A stretch of DNA of 35,477 nt from the NCBI GenBank assembly GCA_902618945.1, contig CACNCK010000016.1, forward strand, positions 1 to 35,477. The letters are read 5' to 3'. Positions within the stretch are counted from its first letter, which is position 1. Every line of letters begins with the position of its first letter. A program made the position numbers and the translations under genes. Under the pieces are notes generated by a model that ran no database searches, had not been told where the DNA came from, and saw only the letters and a program-made list of their open reading frames with translations. Origin of the DNA: an uncultured SAR86 cluster bacterium (lineage in GTDB: Bacteria > Pseudomonadota > Gammaproteobacteria > Magnimaribacterales > Magnimaribacteraceae). Below are positions 7,923 to 15,437 of the stretch, one piece after another.

Positions 7923-8859
7923 CTTCCCAAATGCTAGCGATGAAGCAGTTAGAAGCTTATTGGATCAATCCAAAAATAATTTATTTTATTTGGCTGAACA
8001 AATGAAAATAGAGAATTTGAGTGAAGAATTTTTAGTTGAAATAGTCACTCCAATCTCTTTATACCTAGATCAGACATTTCCCAAAAGAAATCAACCATAT
8101 TTTATTTGTTTTACGGGGGGACAAGGTTCTGGAAAGACAACACTTTCTTTTTTTATACAAAAAGTACTAAATGAAACTGTAAAACGACCCGCTATGGGAT
8201 TTTCTATTGACGATATTTACAAGTCCCAAGAAGAAAGAAGATCTCTCGCAGAGGAAATCCATCCACTTTGTTATGTAAGAGGAGTGCCAGGAACCCATGA
8301 TATCCAAATGGGTTTGGATCTGATCAATGAACTATCCAATGCAAGTCCTGAGACAGAGACCAAGGTTCCCGCCTTTTGTAAACCTGAAGATCGACATTAT
8401 CCTTCAGAAGAATGGCCTATATACAAAGGAAAACCTGATTTTATTTTTTTTGATGCATGGTGTGGTGGGGCTAAGCCATTGCCTGAAGAGAATTGGCTGC
8501 CACCTTTAAATCAGCTCGAAAAGGAGGAAGATCCAGAAGGAATTTGGTCTAAATGGAGTAACCAGGAGCTATCTAAGGACTATCAGACTCTGTTTTCTTT
8601 GTTTGATCTATTGGTAATGATAAAAGTACCTAATATGGATTTTGTTTATGAAAGTAGGTGGATACAAGAGCAGACATTAGCAAAGACTGTCAAAGATAAA
8701 GATCTAAAAAATAAGATAATGACAAAAGAAGAGGTGTATCGTTTTGTCATGCATTATGAGCGTTTAACGCACTATATTTTAGAAGAACTACCCAAATTAT
8801 CTGACATTGTCTTAACAAGAGATGGCAATTTTAAATTCTCTATTTCAAAAACCCCCTAG
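7915..8859 (+). CDS. P-loop kinase, D-glycerate 3-kinase (GLYK/Tda10)-like
   Basis: 314 aa. Walker A is GGQGSGKTT (about 67-75), followed by the acidic SIDDIY segment (about 97-102) and RGVPGTHDIQMG (about 122-133), both typical of plant GLYK and yeast Tda10 kinases. Later, a FFDAWCGG segment corresponds to the FEGWxxG motif of that family. Such kinases phosphorylate D-glycerate to 3-phosphoglycerate. The gene overlaps the upstream dehydrogenase by 8 bp, so the pair would convert tartronate semialdehyde via glycerate into glycolysis. That pathway link is inference; the kinase family itself is well supported. An uncharacterised P-loop kinase with another small acid substrate remains possible. 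Confidence 0.8.
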   Translation: MTNFPNASDEAVRSLLDQSKNNLFYLAEQMKIENLSEEFLVEIVTPISLYLDQTFPKRNQPYFICFTGGQGSGKTTLSFFIQKVLNETVKRPAMGFSIDDIYKSQEERRSLAEEIHPLCYVRGVPGTHDIQMGLDLINELSNASPETETKVPAFCKPEDRHYPSEEWPIYKGKPDFIFFDAWCGGAKPLPEENWLPPLNQLEKEEDPEGIWSKWSNQELSKDYQTLFSLFDLLVMIKVPNMDFVYESRWIQEQTLAKTVKDKDLKNKIMTKEEVYRFVMHYERLTHYILEELPKLSDIVLTRDGNFKFSISKTP

Positions 8860-8881
8860 ATGCAGTTAGTATAAGGTTTTC

Positions 8882-8909
8882 TTGACTTAGACATACCAAA
8901 TGTCACAAT
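8882..8909 (+). promoter_or_regulatory. Candidate sigma-70 promoter for the ilv operon
   Basis: TTGACT (8882-8887) and CACAAT (8904-8909) are spaced 16 bp. The -35 is a 5/6 match and the -10 a 4/6 match. It would start transcription near 8916, giving ilvI a very short leader. This conflicts with translation of the mini-ORF at 8908, so at most one of the two readings is right for a given transcript. Confidence 0.35.
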
Positions 8910-8952
8910 GCTCAACCTCCTTGGATTTGGAGCAACTTTATACAAATATTAA
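8908..8952 (+). CDS. Candidate 14-residue leucine-rich leader ORF before ilvI
   Basis: ATG 8908 to TAA 8950-8952 encodes MLNLLGFGATLYKY, with four Leu codons (CTC, CTC, CTT, TTA) in fourteen. The stop codon touches the ilvI ATG at 8953 (TAAATG). ilvI has no Shine-Dalgarno at normal distance: the only GGAG is about 20 bases upstream. Termination-reinitiation coupling could therefore be how ilvI is translated, and Leu codons would suit a leucine-sensing leader. The ORF has no strong ribosome site of its own and could be chance. Confidence 0.3.
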   Translation: MLNLLGFGATLYKY

Positions 8953-10698
8953 ATGGACAAAAGTAATAAATCTGGTGCTGAAGCATTAATTCATTCTCTT
9001 CATCTTGAGGGGGTAGATCTTATGTTTGGATACCCAGGAGGAGCAGCACTACATATCTATGATGCAATATTTAATCAAAACTATGTAGACCATATTCTTG
9101 TGAGACATGAGCAAGGAGCCGTCCATGCTGCTGATGGATATGCAAGAGCAACTGGAAAACCAGGCGTTGCATTAGTCACTTCAGGACCAGGAGCTACAAA
9201 TGCCATTACAGGCTTAGCCACTGCTTACATGGATTCCACGCCCATCGTAGTCATTTCAGGACAAGTTAAATCCAATTTAATCGGAACAGATTCTTTTCAA
9301 GAAACTGACATGATTGGTGTATCGCGACCTATCGTAAAGCATAGTTTCCTTGTTCAAAGAGCAGAAGATATACCTGATATCGTAAAAAAAGCCTTTCATA
9401 TCGCCACAACAGGCAGAAAAGGTCCGGTTGTTATTGATATCCCTAAAGACTTTACCGATCCGGAATATAAATTTGAATTCAATTACCCATCAGAAATAAA
9501 CATGCGCTCGTATAATCCTCCAGAAGGTGCAGATACGTCGAGTATAAAAGAAGCAGCTGATTTGATTGCAACAGCTAAAAGGCCTGTCATTTATTCTGGT
9601 GGCGGGGTAAACCAAAATAATGCTTCTGAAGAACTAACTGCTCTAGCAAAACTTTTAAATTTTCCAGTTACCAATACTTTAATGGGATTGGGTGCCTTCC
9701 CAGGTTCAGACCCACAATTTATGGGTATGTTGGGTATGCATGGAACTTATCAAGCAAACATGGCTATGCATAATGCAGATTTAATCATCGCAGTAGGAGC
9801 GAGGTTTGATGATCGAATTACAAATGATCCTAAACAATTTGCACTGAGTGCCAAGAAAATCCATATTGACGTGGATCCTGCATCTGTCTCTAAGATTATT
9901 CATGCCGACATACCAATCGTTGGTTCTGCAAAAGAATCATTAACTGCACTTATTGAAGAACTTAAATGTAGAGATTTGAAAACTAATGAATCTGATATTT
10001 CTGAATGGAACGAACAGATTAAAAACTGGCGAGATGCACATGGCCTGAACCATTCTCTATTAGAGATGGGAGCACAAAATGGAAAGATACTACCTCAGCA
10101 AGTTATACAATCTCTCTATAAAGAAACAAATGGGGAGGCTTTCGTAACATCAGATGTGGGTCAACATCAGATGTTTGCTGCTCAGTACTATCATTTTGAT
10201 AAACCAAGACAGTGGATAAATTCTGGAGGTCTTGGCACGATGGGCTTTGGGCTTCCATCGGCAATGGGTGTTCAGCTGGCATACCCCGAGTCTATAGTCT
10301 CATGTGTTACTGGTGAAGGAAGTATACAGATGTGTATCCAAGAACTTTCAACATGTCTTCAATATGGGTTGCCTATAAAAATAATTAATCTTAATAACGC
10401 TGCCTTGGGAATGGTAAAACAATGGCAAGACATGCAATACGGAGGTAGGCATTCATCTAGTACATATGAAAATTCACTACCAGATTTTGTAGCACTTACA
10501 GAGTCATATGGACATGTAGGTATAAAAGTCTCTAAATTCGATGAGCTGGAGTCATCTATGAAAGAATGCATATCCCTCAAAGATAAACTGGTATTTTTGG
10601 ATGTGGATGTTGATCCAAATGAACATGTTTATCCAATGCTAGAGGCTGGCAATGCAATGGATCACATGCGTCTTAGCAAAGACGAAAAAACCTGGTAA
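8953..10698 (+). CDS. ilvI: Acetolactate synthase large (catalytic) subunit
   Basis: 581 aa ThDP enzyme that makes 2-acetolactate or 2-aceto-2-hydroxybutyrate, the first common step to Val, Leu and Ile. Visible motifs: FGYPGGAALHIYDA, catalytic Glu53 in RHEQGAVHAADGYARATG, the central Rossmann-like domain, and the ThDP/Mg motif VTGEGSIQMCIQELST (about 452-467) ending at LNN. The first Asp of the usual GDG is Glu here (GEG). The LGMVKQWQDMQYGGRHS block matches IlvI of gammaproteobacteria, and length matches IlvI (about 574). It overlaps ilvH by one base (TAATG), giving translational coupling between catalytic and regulatory subunits. Confidence 0.96.
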   Translation: MDKSNKSGAEALIHSLHLEGVDLMFGYPGGAALHIYDAIFNQNYVDHILVRHEQGAVHAADGYARATGKPGVALVTSGPGATNAITGLATAYMDSTPIVVISGQVKSNLIGTDSFQETDMIGVSRPIVKHSFLVQRAEDIPDIVKKAFHIATTGRKGPVVIDIPKDFTDPEYKFEFNYPSEINMRSYNPPEGADTSSIKEAADLIATAKRPVIYSGGGVNQNNASEELTALAKLLNFPVTNTLMGLGAFPGSDPQFMGMLGMHGTYQANMAMHNADLIIAVGARFDDRITNDPKQFALSAKKIHIDVDPASVSKIIHADIPIVGSAKESLTALIEELKCRDLKTNESDISEWNEQIKNWRDAHGLNHSLLEMGAQNGKILPQQVIQSLYKETNGEAFVTSDVGQHQMFAAQYYHFDKPRQWINSGGLGTMGFGLPSAMGVQLAYPESIVSCVTGEGSIQMCIQELSTCLQYGLPIKIINLNNAALGMVKQWQDMQYGGRHSSSTYENSLPDFVALTESYGHVGIKVSKFDELESSMKECISLKDKLVFLDVDVDPNEHVYPMLEAGNAMDHMRLSKDEKTW

Positions 10699-11177
10699 TG
10701 AAAAGAGTAATTGCTTTATTGATGGAAAACCAACCCGGGGCTCTTTCCAGAGTAGTAGGCCTTTTTTCTCAAAGAGGTTACAACATTGAGACGCTAGTTG
10801 TGGCTCCCACTAATGATGCAACCCTTTCTAGATTAACTATGTCTACTGAAGGCGATGAAAAAGTGGTAGAACAAATAACCAAGCAACTGGATAAATTAAT
10901 TGATGTTGTGATGGTTACTAATTTAAGTGAATCTGAATTTGTGGAAAGAGAGTTGATGTTAATAAAGTTTACAAAAGATTCTTTTCCAGAGAATGTCTTT
11001 GATGAAACCAATATAGTATCTGAGGACAACGAAATTATAAATGTACAGGTAGTAGGTACTTCATTGGAATTGGATAAATTGATTTCAGAGATTGATGCAA
11101 ATAATCCCCTTGAGATTGTCAGATCAGGTTCTTTAGGAATATCATCTGATGAAAAAACCTTAACTATAGAAAATTAA
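10698..11177 (+). CDS. ilvH: Acetolactate synthase small (regulatory) subunit
   Basis: 159 aa, as expected for IlvH (163 in E. coli). An N-terminal ACT domain covers about residues 1-75: MENQPGALSRVVGLFSQRGYN and RLTMSTEGDE, with the conserved NxPGxLxRV pattern that binds valine for feedback inhibition. The C-terminal ALS_ss_C domain begins near ERELMLIKF. Its ATG overlaps the ilvI stop by one base. ilvC follows after 12 bp. Confidence 0.95.
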   Translation: MKRVIALLMENQPGALSRVVGLFSQRGYNIETLVVAPTNDATLSRLTMSTEGDEKVVEQITKQLDKLIDVVMVTNLSESEFVERELMLIKFTKDSFPENVFDETNIVSEDNEIINVQVVGTSLELDKLISEIDANNPLEIVRSGSLGISSDEKTLTIEN

Positions 11178-12221
<1,044 letters not shown>

Positions 12222-12225
12222 GCTT

Positions 12226-13011
12226 ATGTCTGATGACCATCAAGAAAGTCTAGATCTCTTTGATGATCATGAAGAGGTCGTCTCCGAGGATGGTAAGAAG
12301 GTTACTCGGAAAGGAATATATCTACTCCCGAATCTGCTCACTACCGCTTCACTTTTTTCAGGATTTTTCTCAATTGTTTCTGCCATAAATGGAAATTTCA
12401 TTGCTTCAGGAATGGCCCTATTTGCCGCTCAAATGCTCGATGGTTTGGATGGTAGAGTTGCAAGATTAACCAATTCTCAGAGTTTATTTGGCGCTCAATA
12501 TGACAGTCTTTGCGATGTTATCTCTTTTGGCCTTGCACCGGCTATTATTGTTTTTCTTTGGGGCTTAGACTCCATCGGTCAAACTGGCTGGGTCTTTTCG
12601 TTTTTCTATGTTGCTGCTGCCGCTTTAAGGCTAGCTAGATTCAATACCTTCATAGGTTCAGAGGATACTTACTTCAAAGGATTGCCCAGTCCTGTTGCTA
12701 GCGCTACAGTCGTCTATTTTGTATGGGCAATGAGTTCTTTTGGTATTCAGGGAGAAGAAGTTGGAAGAATCTTAGCAATATTTACTGCTCTTCTGACTGG
12801 ATTCGTCTCTCTTTTGATGGTGGTCAACATTCCTTACTATAGTTTCAAAGAGATTGAACTTAAAAAGAGAGTACCTTTCTTTAGTATGTTATTTGTTGTT
12901 TTCATATTTGTTCTCATTTCTATCGATCCACCAATCGTACTCGCATTATGTGCCTTTGCTTATGTTATTTCAGGGCCGATCATCTGGGCAGTAAAAGCCT
13001 TACGTAAATAG
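12226..13011 (+). CDS. pssA: CDP-diacylglycerol-serine O-phosphatidyltransferase (CDP-alcohol phosphotransferase type)
   Basis: 261 aa integral membrane enzyme making phosphatidylserine, precursor of phosphatidylethanolamine. The CDP-alcohol phosphotransferase signature (D-G-x2-A-R-x8-G-x3-D-x3-D) is met by DGRVARLTNSQSLFGAQYDS followed by LCD. Several hydrophobic helices follow, including FVSLLMVVNIPYYSF. The first 25 residues are an acidic cytoplasmic tail. This is the membrane type found in Pseudomonas and relatives, not the phospholipase-D-like PssA of E. coli. The 4-bp gap to ilvC and the ilvIHC-pssA order, known in other gammaproteobacteria, suggest co-transcription. No clear ribosome site. 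Confidence 0.93.
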   Translation: MSDDHQESLDLFDDHEEVVSEDGKKVTRKGIYLLPNLLTTASLFSGFFSIVSAINGNFIASGMALFAAQMLDGLDGRVARLTNSQSLFGAQYDSLCDVISFGLAPAIIVFLWGLDSIGQTGWVFSFFYVAAAALRLARFNTFIGSEDTYFKGLPSPVASATVVYFVWAMSSFGIQGEEVGRILAIFTALLTGFVSLLMVVNIPYYSFKEIELKKRVPFFSMLFVVFIFVLISIDPPIVLALCAFAYVISGPIIWAVKALRK

Positions 13012-13022
13012 TTAATTTCTAG

Positions 13023-13028
13023 TAAGAT
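13023..13028 (+). promoter_or_regulatory. Candidate -10 box of the tRNA-Ile promoter
   Basis: TAAGAT is followed at once by GCGCG, a GC-rich discriminator of the kind common in stringently controlled stable-RNA promoters. It is 17 bases before the tRNA 5' end. The -35 region overlaps the end of pssA and is poor (TTACGT-like). Confidence 0.35.
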
Positions 13029-13045
13029 GCGCGATCCACGTAAGT

Positions 13046-13125
<80 letters not shown>

Positions 13126-13216
13126 CATTTTAATAAAAACGGTCTATAGACAAAGGCTTTAGCTAGATTTAGGCAAGGACGCCAATATTTTATTTAGCGT
13201 AAACCGTTAGAAATCC

Positions 13217-13237
13217 TGGGGGAAAATAGGGGGAAAA
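13217..13237 (+). repeat. Paired GGGGGAAAA motifs, left end of island (candidate recombinase arm site)
   Basis: GGGGG at 13218-13222 and 13229-13233, each followed by AAAA, are spaced 11 bp, about one helical turn. They are 92 bases inside the left att repeat. A matching pair is found near the right att in the same orientation. G-runs are rare in this AT-rich sequence. Recognition by an integrase or excision factor is inference. Confidence 0.5.
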
Positions 13238-13300
13238 TTTAATTCATTATCTCCTTTATGAGATTTCTGTTAATTTAGACCTTTCAAGAGGATTGGTTAG

Positions 13301-13372
13301 ATGGTTGACGATACTAAAGTACAAGGAACATTTGTGCTTAAATATGAAAAGAATGGAATCCGTAGTTTATGA
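13301..13372 (+). CDS. 23-residue upstream ORF coupled to the 132-aa island gene
   Basis: ATG 13301 is preceded by an AGAGGA ribosome-site-like stretch about ten bases upstream. The ORF begins MVDDTKVQGTFVLKYEK and stops at TGA 13370-13372, which overlaps the ATG of the next gene (ATGA at 13369-13372). This is the classic arrangement for translational coupling, and the next gene has no ribosome site of its own. It may be a leader peptide or the last piece of an eroded gene. No function is recognised. Confidence 0.45.
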   Translation: MVDDTKVQGTFVLKYEKNGIRSL

Positions 13373-13767
13373 AGATAGTTAAGAATAAAACACTAAAAAA
13401 AGATCCCACAAAGAACAGGGAAGATAGCCCTTTAAGGTATCCCATGAATGTTCACATGACCGATACACATGAGAGAAGAATAGACTGGTTACAATACGAA
13501 AATTCGCAAATCTGCAAAGAATATTTATCTGCCAAGCTTTTACACTCAATTGCGTTATTAAGACGTAGGCAAAAGAATAAAGAACAAATTAATTTGAATG
13601 AATACAAGGCCCTCAAGGAAGCTTTGGAGCTTTGGAAAGAGACAGATTTCTACGGGGAACATTATTATGATCTATGGATAAAATCCCTAGATAACTCCTT
13701 TAAGTATCACTACGTTGGAGACGAAGAATTAGAAGAATGGGAGATTGACGAAGAAGAGGATGAATAA
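13369..13767 (+). CDS. Unrecognised acidic-tailed island protein
   Basis: 132 aa, no family recognised. The N-terminal 25 residues are strongly basic (MKIVKNKTLKKDPTKNRED); the middle is predicted helical, with a Lys/Arg cluster (LLRRRQKNKEQ, about 63-73); the last 17 residues are almost all acidic (EELEEWEIDEEEDE). It contains many Trp and Tyr and no transmembrane segment, so it is probably a cytoplasmic, perhaps nucleic-acid or protein-binding factor; the bipolar charge also recalls DNA mimics or antitoxin-like proteins, but that is speculation. It is translationally coupled to the 23-aa ORF and convergent with the 77-aa gene, with two bases between stops. Confidence 0.65.
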   Translation: MKIVKNKTLKKDPTKNREDSPLRYPMNVHMTDTHERRIDWLQYENSQICKEYLSAKLLHSIALLRRRQKNKEQINLNEYKALKEALELWKETDFYGEHYYDLWIKSLDNSFKYHYVGDEELEEWEIDEEEDE

Positions 13768-13769
13768 TT

Positions 13770-14003
13770 CTAATTTAATTTCTTTTTAATCTTTTGATTA
13801 AATATCTTCCAAAGTTTTGCTTGATCTCCTTCAATGGCACCTCCATAGTTAAGATGCCTCCAATAGGCTCTCTCAATAGCAACTTCTTCACCTTTAAAAG
13901 CCAAAATAAAAGTTACTTTTCCTGAACTGAGATTAAAATTAATAGTATCTTTGTTGTCCTCAGAGATAACATCCATGAGACCAAAATTCGCAATAGTTTT
14001 CAT
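13770..14003 (-). CDS. Unrecognised small island protein
   Basis: 77 aa, the only minus-strand gene of the island. A strong ribosome site, AGGAGG, sits five bases before the ATG at 14003, which makes a real gene likely. The sequence starts MKTIANFGLMDVISED, then shows beta-rich segments (INFNLSSGKVTFILAFKG), an AYWRHLNYGG stretch and a basic tail (KIKKKLN). No signal peptide, membrane segment or known motif. It ends two bases from the stop of the 132-aa gene. Confidence 0.65.
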   Translation of the reverse strand: MKTIANFGLMDVISEDNKDTINFNLSSGKVTFILAFKGEEVAIERAYWRHLNYGGAIEGDQAKLWKIFNQKIKKKLN

Positions 14004-14081
14004 ACTTCCTCCTACAGAATATAAGAGACACTTTTAGCTGTTTATGTCCGCAAGCTGTGCCAAATCAACGATCCAATTATA

Positions 14082-14087
14082 TATAAT
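14082..14087 (+). promoter_or_regulatory. Perfect -10 hexamer before the 165-aa island gene
   Basis: TATAAT at 14082-14087 lies 18 bases before the ATG at 14106. A -35 at 16-18 bp spacing is not convincing, so recognition would rely on the -10 or on an activator. A transcript from here would cover the three rightmost island genes. Confidence 0.4.
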
Positions 14088-14105
14088 TTCTAGACCAGGT
14101 ATCAA

Positions 14106-14603
14106 ATGAATAGTAAGGTTGCATCAAGGTATAACGGTAAGATAGGTCAACCACTTAAGTTGAAGAATGGGATACAGAGAAAGAAGAGAAGAATGAGTAT
14201 TGAACTTGATAATGATATTTATTGTGCGTCTATTGCTGCTGTTCTAATTGATTTACTGAGATCTGGTGAAGAGGCAGCAAAATTGCAAGCAAAAGATATG
14301 GCCGAGTCATACGGTGTTATATCCTTAGAAGCAGAGTACATAAACTCTGCTCAATCCATAGCTGATAATCTTTCTAAGACAGACCATTCAAAGGAAGAAA
14401 TACTAAGGTACTTGACCCTTTATATAAAGTTTCTAAGGAATTACAACTCTGATTTCTCAAAAAAATCTTTTTTTGGAAGGACTTTTAGGGGCAATGTATT
14501 CGGATCTCCAGTAATCAACAATCCTGATCAAGCTATAAGTAGGATTACGGCCTTTATCTTGAGATGCTTGTCTGGAACAGCGGAACAAGATTGGTTTCGT
14601 TAA
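14106..14603 (+). CDS. Unrecognised basic island protein
   Basis: 165 aa, the largest island gene, no family recognised. The first 30 residues are very basic (KLKNGIQRKKRRM, about 18-30), consistent with nucleic-acid binding. The middle (about 40-110) looks all-helical, with ILRYLTLYIKFLRNYN. The C-terminal part has a Gly/Phe/Arg-rich patch (KKSFFGRTFRGNVFGSP) and ends GTAEQDWFR. A weak AGG lies about 9 bases before the ATG. It is not similar by eye to tyrosine recombinases: there is no R-HxxR-Y pattern. A helical DNA-binding or regulatory role is only a guess. Confidence 0.65.
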   Translation: MNSKVASRYNGKIGQPLKLKNGIQRKKRRMSIELDNDIYCASIAAVLIDLLRSGEEAAKLQAKDMAESYGVISLEAEYINSAQSIADNLSKTDHSKEEILRYLTLYIKFLRNYNSDFSKKSFFGRTFRGNVFGSPVINNPDQAISRITAFILRCLSGTAEQDWFR

Positions 14604-14606
14604 ACA

Positions 14607-14756
14607 ATGGAAAATTTACTAATATTTATGCTTCTTCTGCCCATTGGACTATTTTTGTTACCGACTCCCTTTAGCGATAATTGGGCACAGGAAATTCCTA
14701 AGCTTGTTATGTGGTATCTTATATTCGGTCTTGCGTATATTATTTTCTATTTATGA
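14607..14756 (+). CDS. Small two-helix membrane protein of the island
   Basis: 49 aa from ATG 14607, starting three bases after the stop of the 165-aa gene. Two hydrophobic helices are evident: LLIFMLLLPIGLFLLP (about 4-19) and VMWYLIFGLAYIIFYL (about 34-49). A short polar loop, TPFSDNWAQEIPK, separates them. There is no charge in either helix. Position and composition suggest co-expression with the preceding gene. Small two-TM proteins in islands are often holin-like, toxin-like or membrane effectors, but no specific function is supported. No strong ribosome site. Confidence 0.55.
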   Translation: MENLLIFMLLLPIGLFLLPTPFSDNWAQEIPKLVMWYLIFGLAYIIFYL

Positions 14757-14798
14757 GATTTTTAATATTAAAAAGCTTTAACTGATAAACTGATTAAA

Positions 14799-15101
14799 AT
14801 GGCAACAACTGACTATAAAAAAATTAGTGAAATGCATGATAAATATCCACTTGCGTTTGGATATGTAGATAAAGTTCTCATGAAAGCTGCAAAAGCAAAC
14901 AAAACTATGAGTGAAGCAGATATAGGTTTACTGCAATCTGATCTCAAACAATTGGCTCTTTATCTCCAGCAAGATGGCTTTGACCTAAGACCAGGAACAT
15001 TTGAAAACTGGTTTTCTGAAGTTGAAGTTGCATATCCAAATTGGCAAGATTCTTACAAAATAATTTACATGATGTTAGCTTATGCAAGAGGGGAGAGATA
15101 A
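14799..15101 (+). CDS. Unrecognised 100-aa island protein
   Basis: 100 aa, predicted mostly helical: KISEMHDKYPLAFGYVDKV, then a Lys-rich turn (KAAKANKTMSEAD), SDLKQLALYLQQDGF and IIYMMLAYARGER. It is soluble, with no membrane segment or signal peptide and no recognised domain. It is the last gene before the right att repeat. The ATG at 14799 lacks a ribosome site, like many genes here. Confidence 0.6.
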   Translation: MATTDYKKISEMHDKYPLAFGYVDKVLMKAAKANKTMSEADIGLLQSDLKQLALYLQQDGFDLRPGTFENWFSEVEVAYPNWQDSYKIIYMMLAYARGER

Positions 15102-15171
15102 TCTCCAAGATTGGTTTTCAATAAATTACACAGTTGAAAATCAGAGATACTTTGAATTTTAGTTTCTCGAT

Positions 15172-15192
15172 CTCACCCCAATTAGGGGTGAG
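15172..15192. repeat. 8-bp inverted repeat inside the right island end
   Basis: CTCACCCC (15172-15179), AATTA, GGGGTGAG (15185-15192) form a perfect stem that can extend by two more pairs after one mismatch. The T-run begins about 13 bases downstream, so it is not a standard terminator. It may be a protein-binding site for excision or a weak terminator for the 100-aa gene. Confidence 0.45.
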
Positions 15193-15232
15193 CTCAAGAT
15201 AAAAATTTTTTCTGTAGCGAATATAAAAAGTG

Positions 15233-15250
15233 TGGGGGAAATCTGGGGGA
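15233..15250 (+). repeat. Paired GGGGGAA motifs, right end of island (candidate recombinase arm site)
   Basis: GGGGG at 15234-15238 and 15245-15249, each followed by AA or A, are again 11 bp apart, 64 bases before the right att repeat. Orientation is the same as in the left pair at 13217. The shared spacing and placement at both ends argue for a common binding protein. Confidence 0.5.
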
Positions 15251-15313
15251 ACCAAAATTCCATTTCTTTAAAAATCCTTTTAAAATAGGAACGTCGGAGA
15301 TCGAGTCTCCTCT

Positions 15314-15360
15314 CTGATAAGGGTGAGGTCGGAAGTTCAAGTCTTCCCAGACCCACCATT
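15314..15360 (+). repeat. Right 47-bp direct repeat (tRNA-Ile 3' fragment, att site)
   Basis: Exact copy of 13079-13125, covering the anticodon loop, the 3' anticodon strand, the T arm, the acceptor 3' strand and CCA. The 5' half of a tRNA is absent upstream, so it cannot fold as a functional tRNA. Confidence 0.93.
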
Positions 15361-15437
15361 TTAAATTTCTATTAACTTCTCCCCCTTGGTTAACTAAACT
15401 AAGATGAATTTTAATTAATGCTTTTTTAAAAAATCGT

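Larger units (their letters stand above)
15102..15437. other. Gene-free right end of the island and promoter region of the next gene
   Basis: 336 bases without a supported gene. In order they hold an inverted repeat (15172-15192), a paired GGGGGAA motif (15233-15250), a small GGAGA/TCTCC inverted repeat (about 15295-15309), the 47-bp tRNA fragment (15314-15360), and about 75 AT-rich bases before the next start. Open frames on the minus strand here are artefacts of the tRNA fragment. Confidence 0.7.

Noticed and set aside
13138-13208. AACGGT and ACCGTT inverted repeat in the left end of the island
   Set aside because: Only six bases with a 59-base separation; chance is likely, although a core-site role was considered.
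14106-14603. 165-aa island protein as an integrase or excisionase
   Set aside because: No R...HxxR...Y tyrosine-recombinase pattern, no serine-recombinase motif, and it is far too short for an integrase.
15159-15359. Minus-strand ORF beginning MVGLGRLELPTSPLSE
   Set aside because: It is the complement of the tRNA-Ile 3' fragment and its flank. This peptide is a well-known artefact of tRNA antisense translation.
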